From an uncultured Acidimicrobiaceae bacterium (GTDB lineage Bacteria > Actinomycetota > Acidimicrobiia > Spongiisociales > UBA5794), in NCBI GenBank assembly GCA_947258985.1, contig CAMYKI010000022.1:1-40144 (forward strand): a stretch of DNA of 40,144 nt, in the 5' to 3' direction. A program made the position numbers and the translations under genes. This document shows positions 8,610-16,655 of the stretch, in pieces (position 1 is the stretch's first letter; each line of letters begins with the position of its first letter). The notes beneath the pieces were generated by a model. It had not been told where the DNA came from, made no database searches, and saw only the letters and a list, made by a program, of their open reading frames with translations.

Positions 8610-10961
8610 GTGGAGAAGATTGGCCGCTACACCATCGAGCGTGTGCTGGGCAGCGGATCCTTCGCAACCGTGTGGTTAGGGCACGATGACGAACTCGGGG
8701 TGGACGTTGCCATCAAGGTCCTGGCCGACAACTGGCTACATGACGAGGACGTGCGCCAGAGATTCCTGGAAGAAGCCCGCATTCTGTGGAGGGCGCAGTC
8801 GCCCCACATCGTCCGGATCCATCACATCGACGTGCTCGAGGATGGCAGACCCTATCTGGTCATGGCGCTTGCCGACCAGGGCTCTCTCGAGGACCGTATG
8901 CAGGAGAAGGCCGCAACTCGACGCCAGTTCACGTCCGACGAAGCGGTCGCCATCAGCCTGGAGATATCCGCCGGTCTCGAAGCCGCTCATGCCCTCGACA
9001 TTGTCCACCGCGACCTCAAGCCTTCGGCGGTTCTCTTTCAGAGTGTGGCCGGCGAAGAAGAGCCGCGTGCGGTTCTTGCCGACTTCGGGATTGCCAAGTC
9101 GATCGCCAAATCGAAGACGACAGTTGCTACGGGCACTCCCCATTACATGGCCCCGGAACAGGCCGAGGGGCGGGTCGACCAGCGCACCGACGTCTACAGC
9201 GCGGCTGTGATCCTCTACGAGATGCTCGCAGGCCGGGTCCCTTACGCGTTCGACTCGCTGGCCGAGGTGATGCGGGCCCAGGCCGCGGCACCTCCTGTGG
9301 CGATTGAGCTTCTCAGACCAGACACGCCTCCGGCGCTGGCAGCCGCCGTTGGCAAAGCTCTCTCTCGTAATCCCGACGACCGGTTCGATTCGGTTGCAGA
9401 GTGGACCGCTGCGCTGCAATCGCCGGGCGAGATACCGGCCGGAGCACCTGTCGTTGCGCCGGCAACCCCGGCAGCTCCGATGGCAGCCACCATGACCGCC
9501 GAGCAGTTCCTCGAGGCACAGAGCGCGGCACCACAGCCGGCCACTCCACCGTCAGGTAGCCCGGCGGCACCTTCGCCCCCCGCGGTCCCGCCGCCCACAG
9601 CCCCGCCTTCGCCGGCTACTGCAACCTCTCCGCCACCGCCGCCACCTTCCCAACGCAAGAAGAAGCGGGGTGTGCTGCTCCCTCTCCTGGGACTGGCGAT
9701 CGTCGGCGGTGCGATAGTCGGTGGCCTCGTCTTCCTCACGGGTGGCGACGACGAAGGTCCCGACATCACGGAGGTCTTCGCCGAGCCGGTGGCATCCACT
9801 GGGATCGATCCGTTTACGCCGTCGCTGGTTCCACAACCGCTTGCGCTCCCTGCGGTCCCAGCCGTCGATACCGAGACGGTCGAGCGTGTCGTGGATCTTC
9901 TCAACCCGCCGGTCGGAGATCTGTCGGGTATCGACTTCGGGGATTTCGAAGTTCCGGGCCTCGATGTGGTTCCGCCCGCACCGAATATGCCTTTGCCCGA
10001 AGGCGACGTCGATGAGACCGTTGGGACGGTCGTATCCACCGTGTCGGGGGCTACTCCCGGTCTCTACGGCGGAACCGAAGTGCTCGATGTCTGTGACAAG
10101 GCAGGTCTCGTGCGGTTCATGGAGGACAACGCGGAGAAGGCGGCCGCCTGGGCGGGTATCCACGGTATCGGCGTTGCCGATATCCCCGAGTTCATCGACA
10201 CCCTTACCGATGTCGTGCTTCAGGTAGACACCAGAGTCACCAACCACGGCTTTCGCGATGGGGTGGCCAACCCCATCAACTCCGTCCTGCAGGCAGGAAC
10301 GGCGGTCTTGGTCGACGCCTTCGGCATTCCCCGGGTGCGCTGTTTCTGTGGGAATCCGCTCGCTCAGGCAGTCGAATTGGCTGCAGGGGCGACCGTGCGG
10401 GGCACCCCCTGGCCCGGTTTCGACCTAGGCAATACCGTCGTAGCACAGGCCATCGAAGAGGTTCTCGGGTTTGATCTCGCCGACATCCTGAGCGCGCAGC
10501 GCTTCATCAAGCCGGTGGGAGCACCGGCTTCGATGACGACGGAAACGACCACCACAACCACCACGCCGGCGACGACAACGACCATCGTTCTCGGTACCGG
10601 CGATGTTCAGGCAACACTCCGCTGGACCGGGGACGCCGATCTCGACCTCCACGTCATCGATCCCGAGGGGTTCGAGATCTTCTACGACGCGGCCCGATCT
10701 CCGAGCGGAGGGACGCTCGACGTAGACATGGTGCCCGATTGCGGGGGCGCCGGATCATCCAACGTGGAAAATGTCTTCTGGCCGGAGGGCGGCTCGATCC
10801 CCGGCGAGTACCAAGCCTTTGTGGTTCACTACGACGGGAGCTGCGGTAGTCCCGGCACCTATTCCCTCGAACTGCTCATCGACGGTGAGGTGGCTGCGTC
10901 CGACAGTGGAACTCTTGACGTTGGCGAGCAGTCGGCGCCGATCTCGGCTGCCGGTGGATAA
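8610..10961 (+). CDS. Receptor-type Ser/Thr protein kinase with DUF6777-like extracytoplasmic region
   Basis: The 783-residue product starts at GTG 8610. Residues 1-270 are a Hanks-type kinase: Gly loop GSGSFATVW (14-22), VAIK lysine 36, EEARIL glutamate about 55, HRDLKPSAV (133-141), DFG (158-160) and APE (181-183). Ala140 replaces the metal-binding Asn expected in HRDLKPxN. A Pro-rich linker (about 305-348) leads to a membrane helix (355-377). Outside lie a DUF6777-like domain (about 485-605, with AAAWAGIHGI, TRVTNHGFRDG, QAGTAVLVDAFGIPRVRC), a Thr-rich linker (642-661) and a beta domain (664-775, DADLDLHVIDPEGFEI) resembling DUF2135/YfaP. It starts a five-gene operon and overlaps the exporter gene, whose FHA domains are probable phospho-Thr readers. 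Kinase activity may be weakened by the missing Asn. Confidence 0.9.
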   Translation: MEKIGRYTIERVLGSGSFATVWLGHDDELGVDVAIKVLADNWLHDEDVRQRFLEEARILWRAQSPHIVRIHHIDVLEDGRPYLVMALADQGSLEDRMQEKAATRRQFTSDEAVAISLEISAGLEAAHALDIVHRDLKPSAVLFQSVAGEEEPRAVLADFGIAKSIAKSKTTVATGTPHYMAPEQAEGRVDQRTDVYSAAVILYEMLAGRVPYAFDSLAEVMRAQAAAPPVAIELLRPDTPPALAAAVGKALSRNPDDRFDSVAEWTAALQSPGEIPAGAPVVAPATPAAPMAATMTAEQFLEAQSAAPQPATPPSGSPAAPSPPAVPPPTAPPSPATATSPPPPPPSQRKKKRGVLLPLLGLAIVGGAIVGGLVFLTGGDDEGPDITEVFAEPVASTGIDPFTPSLVPQPLALPAVPAVDTETVERVVDLLNPPVGDLSGIDFGDFEVPGLDVVPPAPNMPLPEGDVDETVGTVVSTVSGATPGLYGGTEVLDVCDKAGLVRFMEDNAEKAAAWAGIHGIGVADIPEFIDTLTDVVLQVDTRVTNHGFRDGVANPINSVLQAGTAVLVDAFGIPRVRCFCGNPLAQAVELAAGATVRGTPWPGFDLGNTVVAQAIEEVLGFDLADILSAQRFIKPVGAPASMTTETTTTTTTPATTTTIVLGTGDVQATLRWTGDADLDLHVIDPEGFEIFYDAARSPSGGTLDVDMVPDCGGAGSSNVENVFWPEGGSIPGEYQAFVVHYDGSCGSPGTYSLELLIDGEVAASDSGTLDVGEQSAPISAAGG

Positions 10962-13281
10962 CCGAACTGTGACGGGCTCAGTGCTCCTGAGATGGGAGCA
11001 GACCGAAGTGAGCCTCGGCCGCGGGCAAACAGCCATCGTCGGCCGCGACCCGGCTTGTGATCTCGTGGTGCAACACCCACTCGTCTCGCGCCGCCATCTC
11101 GAGGTGGCGTTCTCCGACCGCGGCTGGCATGTCGTAGATCTTGAAAGTGGCAATGGAACATTCTGCGACGGCGCCAGAGTGACGGATGTCGCCGTTGACG
11201 ACGGTCTCCTCCTGGTTCTCGGGCACCCCGATGCGGGACCGGCCCTCTCAGTTTCGATGGGAGCAACGGGCGCCGTCGCCGAGTCTGCTGTCCTGAGCAT
11301 TGGTCGCGATCCCGAAAACGACCTGGTGATCGACGATCTGCTGGTTTCTCGCCGTCACGCCGAGATCAGAGATGGCGAGATTGTCGATCTAGGCAGCCAG
11401 AACGGCACCTTTGTCAACGGAGCTCGCGTGGAAAGGGCGACAATCTCCGCCGGGGATGTCATCAGCACGGGCGGATCGTCCTTTCTACTTGGCCCGGACG
11501 GTCTCCGTCTGATTGAGCGGCGAGGCGGGGTGTCCTATGCCGCCGTGGGGCTGCGTGTTGTCACGCCACAGGGCAAGGTGATCCTCGACGGCATCAGTTT
11601 TGCGCTGGAGGATTCGTCGTTTCTCGGAGTGGTCGGTCCCTCGGGCTCCGGTAAGTCCACTTTGGTCAACGCCCTCACCGGGTTTCGCCCGGCGACCGAA
11701 GGGTCGGTCTTCTTCGATGGCCGCGATCTCTACTCCGAGTACGAGCAGATCCGGCAGCGGATCGGGTACGTGCCCCAAGACGATGTGTTGCATCTCGAGC
11801 TGACGATTGGGCAGACCCTCGAGTTCGCCGCAGAGTTGCGGTTTCCCACCGATGTCTCCCGGGCCGATCGCAACACTCGGATCGCAGAGGTTCTCGAGGA
11901 GTTGGGGCTCACCGATCGACGCGACGTGCCGGTCGCCAACCTATCGGGCGGACAGCGAAAGCGAGTGAGTGTTGCCCTCGAACTGCTCACCCGACCATCT
12001 TTGCTCATCCTCGACGAGCCGACATCGGGCCTTGATCCCGGCTACGAGAGAAGTCTCATGGAGCTCCTTGCCGAATTGGCCCGGGCGGGTCGCACTGTGA
12101 TCGTCGTAACCCACAGCGTCCAGAGCTTGCATCTTTGCGACCGGATCTTGTGTCTGGCACCGGGTGGCCGCACCGGCTGGTTCGGGCCCCCGGAGCGGCT
12201 AACCGGTTACTTCGGTCGGGACGACTACCAGGAGGTGTTCCGGGACCTGAGCGAGATCGACGGCGAGGAGTGGAAACGGCGGTTTGAATCGCACCCGGAC
12301 TACGCGGCATATGTGGCTGAGCCCATGTCCCGCTATCAGCCGTCGACCGATCCCCGGCGGGCGGTGACCCTGCCACGCTGGGAGTGGTGGCGTCAGTTCA
12401 CCGTGCTGACACGACGTCGCGTTGCGTCGATCTACGCCGACAAACGGACTCTGGCGCTTCTACTCGGCCTTGCCGTTGCACTCGGGCTGATCCTCGTGGT
12501 TGCCCTGCCGGCGGGGGAGTTGGGCTCACTCGATCCGCCGCTGGTTCGGCTGACATCGCGGGCTCCGCTTGTGGTGCTCACAATCGTTCTCGGCGTTACC
12601 GAGCTCGGTGCCTTTAATACGATCAGGGAGATCGCAGAAGAGCTTCCGTTGTACCGACGGGAACGAGCTGTCGGCTTGTCCATAACCGCATACGTCTCTT
12701 CAAAGGCCGCGGTCTTCGGCGTCATCACAATTGTCCAAGCTGTTCTTCTCGGCACTATCGGTCTTGCCAGACAGAACGGCCCGGAGGATGCCGTCTTCCT
12801 GGGCTGGCCGTTCGGTGAGATGCTTGTCGTACTTGTTCTGTGCGGCCTGGCGGCGATGGCGCTCGGCCTGTTGGTGTCGGCTGCCGTCAACAGCGTCGAT
12901 CGCGCCATGACATTTCTGCCGATCATCTTCGTCCTCATGATGGTGCTGGCGGCGGGCGGTATCTTCCCGACGTTCGCCAACCAGCCGGGAATGCGCCAGG
13001 CGAGCTTCCTAGCGAGCTCCCACTGGGGATTCGCCGGCGTGGCCGCAACGGTGGGGCTCAACGATCTCAACATGGTGGGCAACGCTTCGGTAGCGGTTCC
13101 TGTGATCGACGTCACGGATCCCGGCCCGCTGCTCGAGGCGATTACTAGTCCTCGCGGCGGGCAAGCCCGGTTTGCCCATACGAGGACGGCTTGGCTTGCG
13201 GCCAATGCCGCTCTCCTGACGATAACGGTGGCGTTGCTGATCGCCACTTCCCTGGTATTGCGAAGACACGACGGTGGTTGA
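10954..13281 (+). CDS. ABC exporter with two N-terminal FHA domains (Rv1747-like)
   Basis: GTG 10954 overlaps the kinase stop by 8 bases; GTG 10969 is an alternative, and neither has a strong ribosome site. From 10954 the product has 775 residues. FHA domain 1 (about 20-90) has GR 30-31, SRRH 45-48 and NGT 67-69; FHA domain 2 (about 110-180) has GR 117-118, SRRH 132-135 and NGT 150-152. The ATPase domain (about 195-430) has Walker A GPSGSGKST (228-236), signature LSGGQ (330-334) and Walker B LLILDE (350-355). About six membrane helices of ABC-2 type fill residues 500-775. The FHA-FHA-ATPase-membrane order matches mycobacterial Rv1747, which is phosphorylated by its neighbouring kinase PknF and acts in cell-envelope export. 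The same kinase-exporter pairing is seen here. Confidence 0.9.
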   Translation: MDNRTVTGSVLLRWEQTEVSLGRGQTAIVGRDPACDLVVQHPLVSRRHLEVAFSDRGWHVVDLESGNGTFCDGARVTDVAVDDGLLLVLGHPDAGPALSVSMGATGAVAESAVLSIGRDPENDLVIDDLLVSRRHAEIRDGEIVDLGSQNGTFVNGARVERATISAGDVISTGGSSFLLGPDGLRLIERRGGVSYAAVGLRVVTPQGKVILDGISFALEDSSFLGVVGPSGSGKSTLVNALTGFRPATEGSVFFDGRDLYSEYEQIRQRIGYVPQDDVLHLELTIGQTLEFAAELRFPTDVSRADRNTRIAEVLEELGLTDRRDVPVANLSGGQRKRVSVALELLTRPSLLILDEPTSGLDPGYERSLMELLAELARAGRTVIVVTHSVQSLHLCDRILCLAPGGRTGWFGPPERLTGYFGRDDYQEVFRDLSEIDGEEWKRRFESHPDYAAYVAEPMSRYQPSTDPRRAVTLPRWEWWRQFTVLTRRRVASIYADKRTLALLLGLAVALGLILVVALPAGELGSLDPPLVRLTSRAPLVVLTIVLGVTELGAFNTIREIAEELPLYRRERAVGLSITAYVSSKAAVFGVITIVQAVLLGTIGLARQNGPEDAVFLGWPFGEMLVVLVLCGLAAMALGLLVSAAVNSVDRAMTFLPIIFVLMMVLAAGGIFPTFANQPGMRQASFLASSHWGFAGVAATVGLNDLNMVGNASVAVPVIDVTDPGPLLEAITSPRGGQARFAHTRTAWLAANAALLTITVALLIATSLVLRRHDGG

Positions 13282-13319
13282 CGAGGCCGGCTCGTCCGGC
13301 GCACGAGAGGTGATCAGAG

Positions 13320-13643
13320 ATGGTTGAAGCGGTGGATCGAAAGTGGGCCCCCACCCACCGGGCTCCGCCGGAGGGCATGGATGCATGGTCCAACCCGGAC
13401 GCAGCCACACCCCCCGACAACGATCTGGCAGGCGGAGTTGAGTTGCAGGTTATGGCGGAGGCGGGAGCCTGGGTGCGTGTTCGGGGGGAGAACGGTTGGG
13501 AAGGTTGGGTGGATGGCCGGCTTCTGGAGCAGGTCGATCCTTCTGGCGGCAACCCCGACATGAGGGCGTACATCCTCTTGGGCATCGCGCTGTTCGTCCT
13601 CATTGTCTTGGCGGTGCTGGCTTTCACCGGAGGCACCTCATGA
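13320..13643 (+). CDS. Small SH3-like, single-pass membrane protein in the kinase/exporter operon
   Basis: The 107-residue product starts at ATG 13320. Residues 20-72 resemble a bacterial SH3 fold (VELQVMAEAGAWVRVRGENG then WEGWVDGRLL), and residues 82-103 form one membrane helix near the C-terminus. With no signal peptide and a C-terminal anchor, the SH3-like part probably faces the cytoplasm, where it could contact the kinase or the ATPase; this is inference. The stop overlaps the next start (ATGA), so the two are probably translationally coupled. I know no named family for this exact architecture. Confidence 0.7.
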   Translation: MVEAVDRKWAPTHRAPPEGMDAWSNPDAATPPDNDLAGGVELQVMAEAGAWVRVRGENGWEGWVDGRLLEQVDPSGGNPDMRAYILLGIALFVLIVLAVLAFTGGTS

Positions 13644-14305
13644 GTGTGTTTCGCAGATTCATGACGGTGGCGATTCTCGTCGTCACGGGGATCGCAGCGA
13701 CCGCGGCTGTGGCGGGGGCTCAAGGAGTGACCGGTGGTTGCCGAGCCACGGTGAACGGGCAGACACTCGACACGCTGACGAGAAAGACCCCGCTGGTCGT
13801 GGCAAAGGGTGACACCGTCGATCTCGTGGGAACGGTTCCCGCCGGAGCCGGCGATGGTGCGGTATCCAGCCAGACGGACATCTACGTCGAAGTCGTCGGC
13901 GACATACCGGTTGCCTCGGAAACAGGGAGCGGGCCGTCATGGGGCGGAACCGTCACCGTACCCAACGTGATAACCCAGCTGGCACCAGGCGTGTACAAGG
14001 TCAAGGGCACCGCAACCGGTGACGGATGGGTGTGCGACGGGAGCGCATACGTCAAGGTCGAAGGCGGCCCCCTCACCGTGGCCACCGCCATCGGGATGGT
14101 GCTTACGGCAGCGGGCGCGATGACCGTGGTGCGGTCTCGTCAACCCAAGAAAGGGCAGGTATTCGATCAGGCGGCCGGCGATACGTCGGCTGGAGCAAGC
14201 CGGGAGACCGGAACAGGGGTCGCTGCCGACGCAATCACGATCGGACTGCTCGTAATACTGGTTGCCCTTGTGGGTTCACTGGGACCTTCGTGGGTGGTGC
14301 TATGA
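13640..14305 (+). CDS. Exported membrane-anchored protein of unknown function, same operon
   Basis: ATG 13640 overlaps the preceding stop by four bases (ATGA) and gives 221 residues; the longer frame from 13496 would lie on top of the SH3-like gene. Residues 1-27 are a signal peptide (cleavage near AGA before QG). Residues 30-140 form a beta-rich extracytoplasmic domain with two Cys (GGCRATVNG near its start, GDGWVCDGSAYVKV near its end) that could form a disulfide. Two hydrophobic segments follow at about 146-165 and 195-214, separated by a charged linker. No known family is recognised. Its position next to the exporter suggests an accessory envelope subunit. Confidence 0.7.
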   Translation: MSVFRRFMTVAILVVTGIAATAAVAGAQGVTGGCRATVNGQTLDTLTRKTPLVVAKGDTVDLVGTVPAGAGDGAVSSQTDIYVEVVGDIPVASETGSGPSWGGTVTVPNVITQLAPGVYKVKGTATGDGWVCDGSAYVKVEGGPLTVATAIGMVLTAAGAMTVVRSRQPKKGQVFDQAAGDTSAGASRETGTGVAADAITIGLLVILVALVGSLGPSWVVL

Positions 14306-14508
14306 GTATTGGAATACCTCAGAGGAAATGGGCAAGTGGTCGGCCTTTCGCCGGCTTCCGCGGCGGTCTCTTCATTGGTCTTGGGGTTGCGCTGATCTTC
14401 CACCAGTTGTCCTGGTGGGTGCTCGACGTGAACACGCTCGTGGTGCTGCCGGTTCTATCGGGCCTCTTGTTTGCGGGAAGAGCGTGGTTGGGACGCCCCT
14501 ACAGATAG
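14302..14508 (+). CDS. 68-residue two-helix membrane protein, last gene of the operon
   Basis: ATG 14302 overlaps the previous stop (ATGA) and ends at TAG 14506-14508. The peptide has a basic N-terminus (PQRKWASGRPFAGFR), two hydrophobic helices (about 21-38 and 44-60) and a basic tail (RAWLGRPYR). The serial ATGA overlaps argue that it is a real gene translated with its neighbours. The next gene, on the other strand, ends at the adjacent base, so there is no room for a terminator between them. Function unknown. Confidence 0.65.
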   Translation: MSIGIPQRKWASGRPFAGFRGGLFIGLGVALIFHQLSWWVLDVNTLVVLPVLSGLLFAGRAWLGRPYR

Positions 14509-15777
14509 TCAGTCGAGCAACTCGACTTCCGGGGACCAGCGGTACTCGGCGGGGACCGAGTTGGCCCCCTCCCATACGACGCGCCTGAAGTACTCCGGGT
14601 CGGTGTTTCCCTCCGAGTTGATCAACAGGATCTGTGAGTCGGGACCGAGGCCGATGCTCTCCTTGAGGTCATGGAACTCGGCATAGTCCGCTGCGAACAT
14701 CAGAGCTCCGAGTGTCACCGCACCGGATTCGCCGGAGACGATGAATGGGTCGCCTGAAAGGGGCACCCCGTAGACCCGCATGCCTTTGGCGGCCACGTAG
14801 TCGGGGCACGCCACAAAAGCATCGACGGTATCCCAAAGTACATCCCATGCAATCTCGCTTGGTTCGCCACAGGCAAGACCGGCCATGATGGTCTGCAGGT
14901 CGCCCCCAACGTCGTGCGCCTCACCGTCGCCGATCTGGGCCGAGTGCAACAAGCACTTGGCCTCACTGGGCTCGACGACGACAGTGGTGGGCCGGTCCGC
15001 CCCAAAACGACTGCTGTAGAACCCAGTTGTTGCCGCCGCCAAAGCACCTACACCGGCCTGCACAAACACGTGAGTCGGTTTGACGATCCCGGTGCCGGCG
15101 AGTTGTTCTTGTGCTTCCGAGAGCATCGTTGTGTAGCCCTGCATCACCCAGCGGGGGATATCGGTGTATCCCTCCCAAGATGTGTCGGAGATGACCTGCC
15201 AACCGTTGGCTTCGGCATCAACGCCCGCCTGACGAACGGCGTCGTCGTATGTCCCGTCGATGACATGGACCTCGGCGCCGTAGCTCTCGATCGCCCGGAT
15301 GCGGGCGATCGAAGTGTCTTTGTGGACGTAGATCACTGCATTGCAGTTGAGCTTCGATGCTCCCCAGGCCACGCCGCGGCCGTGGTTGCCGTCGGTGGCT
15401 GTTGCGAAGGTGATATCGCCGAGCTTGGCCCTCGTGGCCTCGCTCACCAGTTCGTCATAGCTGAGATCCTGGCCATCGAGGCCCAGTTTGGACTTTATGA
15501 AACGGTAGATGGCGAACGATCCGCCGAGGACCTTGAACGAGTTGAGATTCAGCCGAACCGACTCGTCCTTTACCCAGATTCCCCCGACGCTGAGCATTGA
15601 GGCGAGGCTCGACAGATTGCGGAGCGGACTGGGACGATATCCGGGAATCTGACGGTGGAAGCTGCGGGCTTCCTCGAACACTCCGTCGGGAAATGTCGAA
15701 CTGACTGCGAGGCTGGTGGCGATGGTTCCGGCACGTGGGTTTGCTACCCACTCAAGAGGCTTTTCGTACGTGAGCAT
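14509..15777 (-). CDS. dpaL: Diaminopropionate ammonia-lyase
   Basis: The 422-residue product belongs to fold-type II PLP enzymes. The Schiff-base lysine lies in NLNSFKVLGGSFA (Lys82), and the cofactor phosphate is probably held by GVGALAAATTG. The N-terminal YRPSPLRNL, the segment ATDGNHGRGVAWGA and the C-terminal ILLINSEGNTDPEYF match the DpaL (YgeX) family, which converts 2,3-diaminopropionate to pyruvate and ammonia. Length is close to the usual 400. The start at ATG 15777 lacks a well-spaced ribosome site. The gene is downstream of deoD on the same strand across a short gap holding an inverted repeat. Confidence 0.87.
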   Translation of the reverse strand: MLTYEKPLEWVANPRAGTIATSLAVSSTFPDGVFEEARSFHRQIPGYRPSPLRNLSSLASMLSVGGIWVKDESVRLNLNSFKVLGGSFAIYRFIKSKLGLDGQDLSYDELVSEATRAKLGDITFATATDGNHGRGVAWGASKLNCNAVIYVHKDTSIARIRAIESYGAEVHVIDGTYDDAVRQAGVDAEANGWQVISDTSWEGYTDIPRWVMQGYTTMLSEAQEQLAGTGIVKPTHVFVQAGVGALAAATTGFYSSRFGADRPTTVVVEPSEAKCLLHSAQIGDGEAHDVGGDLQTIMAGLACGEPSEIAWDVLWDTVDAFVACPDYVAAKGMRVYGVPLSGDPFIVSGESGAVTLGALMFAADYAEFHDLKESIGLGPDSQILLINSEGNTDPEYFRRVVWEGANSVPAEYRWSPEVELLD

Positions 15778-15798
15778 ACGCGGAGGTTAGCTCCCTTC

Positions 15799-15815
15799 CT
15801 TTACTTTTCGTAAAG
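15799..15815. promoter_or_regulatory. Inverted repeat CTTTAC-N5-GTAAAG upstream of dpaL
   Basis: A perfect 6-bp dyad with a 5-base AT-rich spacer lies 22 bases upstream of the dpaL start and 17 bases after the deoD stop. Its size suits a dimeric regulator site, and its place suits control of dpaL. A short hairpin after deoD is the alternative, though a 6-bp AT-rich stem would be weak. No regulator gene is adjacent. Confidence 0.35.
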
Positions 15816-15831
15816 CGGTCGCAGCCGACTC

Positions 15832-16548
15832 TCAGGTGATGGCGAGGGTTGTCTCCAGGGCAATTTCGACCATTTCGTTGAATGTGGTTTGACGTTCGTC
15901 TGCGCTGGTTGCCTCGTTCCGCAAAACATGGTCGCTGACGGTTAGTAGCGACAGGGCACGAGCTCCGTATTGGGCAGCGAGTCCGTAGAGACCGGCGGTT
16001 TCCATCTCCACGGCAAGAATGCCCATGCGGCCATTGAACTCTGCCCTGCCGGCGTCATCGGGGTGGTAGAAGAGATCTGATGTGTAGACGTTGCCGACAT
16101 GAACCTTCTTGCCGTGGGCTTCGGCGATATCGACGGCGGTGCGCAGCAGCCCGTAGTCGGCAATGGCTGCGAAGTCATGTCCCCCGTATCGGGCGCGGTT
16201 CACCTTGGAGTCGGTGCTCGCTCCCATGGCAATCACGACATCGCGAAGGTTGAGGTCTTCGCGCAGGGCTCCACAGCTGCCGATCCGGATCAGGTTCTTC
16301 ACGCCGTACTGTTGCACGAGCTCAGTTCCGTAGATGCTCACCGACGGGATCCCCATCCCTGTTCCCATTACGGAAACAGCGGTCCCCTTGTAGGCACCGG
16401 TGAAGCCGAACATGTTGCGCACGGCAGTCACCTGCGCGGCATCGCTGAGGAACTTGTCGGCGATGTACTCGGCCCGGAGAGGGTCACCGGGGAGCAGGAC
16501 GGTCTCTGCAAAACCGCCGTCTGCTGCGGAGATGTGAGGTGTGGGCAT
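15832..16548 (-). CDS. deoD: Purine nucleoside phosphorylase, DeoD type
   Basis: The 238-residue length is almost that of E. coli DeoD, and the landmarks agree: TPHISA (His near residue 5), the phosphate site [55 protein letters not shown] for ribose binding and TVSDH with the Asp that protonates the purine. It splits purine (deoxy)nucleosides with phosphate into base and pentose-1-phosphate, in the cytoplasm, as a hexamer in this family. The start at ATG 16548 follows AAGGGAT. It is upstream of dpaL on the same strand; the two functions are not obviously linked. Confidence 0.95.
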   Translation of the reverse strand: MPTPHISAADGGFAETVLLPGDPLRAEYIADKFLSDAAQVTAVRNMFGFTGAYKGTAVSVMGTGMGIPSVSIYGTELVQQYGVKNLIRIGSCGALREDLNLRDVVIAMGASTDSKVNRARYGGHDFAAIADYGLLRTAVDIAEAHGKKVHVGNVYTSDLFYHPDDAGRAEFNGRMGILAVEMETAGLYGLAAQYGARALSLLTVSDHVLRNEATSADERQTTFNEMVEIALETTLAIT

Positions 16549-16655
16549 AACGATCCCTTCTTGATACGACGGGCGGACCCGTGCGGCGCCAACTACTCAC
16601 CAAGGGTAGTGGGTGGAACGGCCCGGTGATCCTCCGGCCGGTGAGGATGCGGCGG

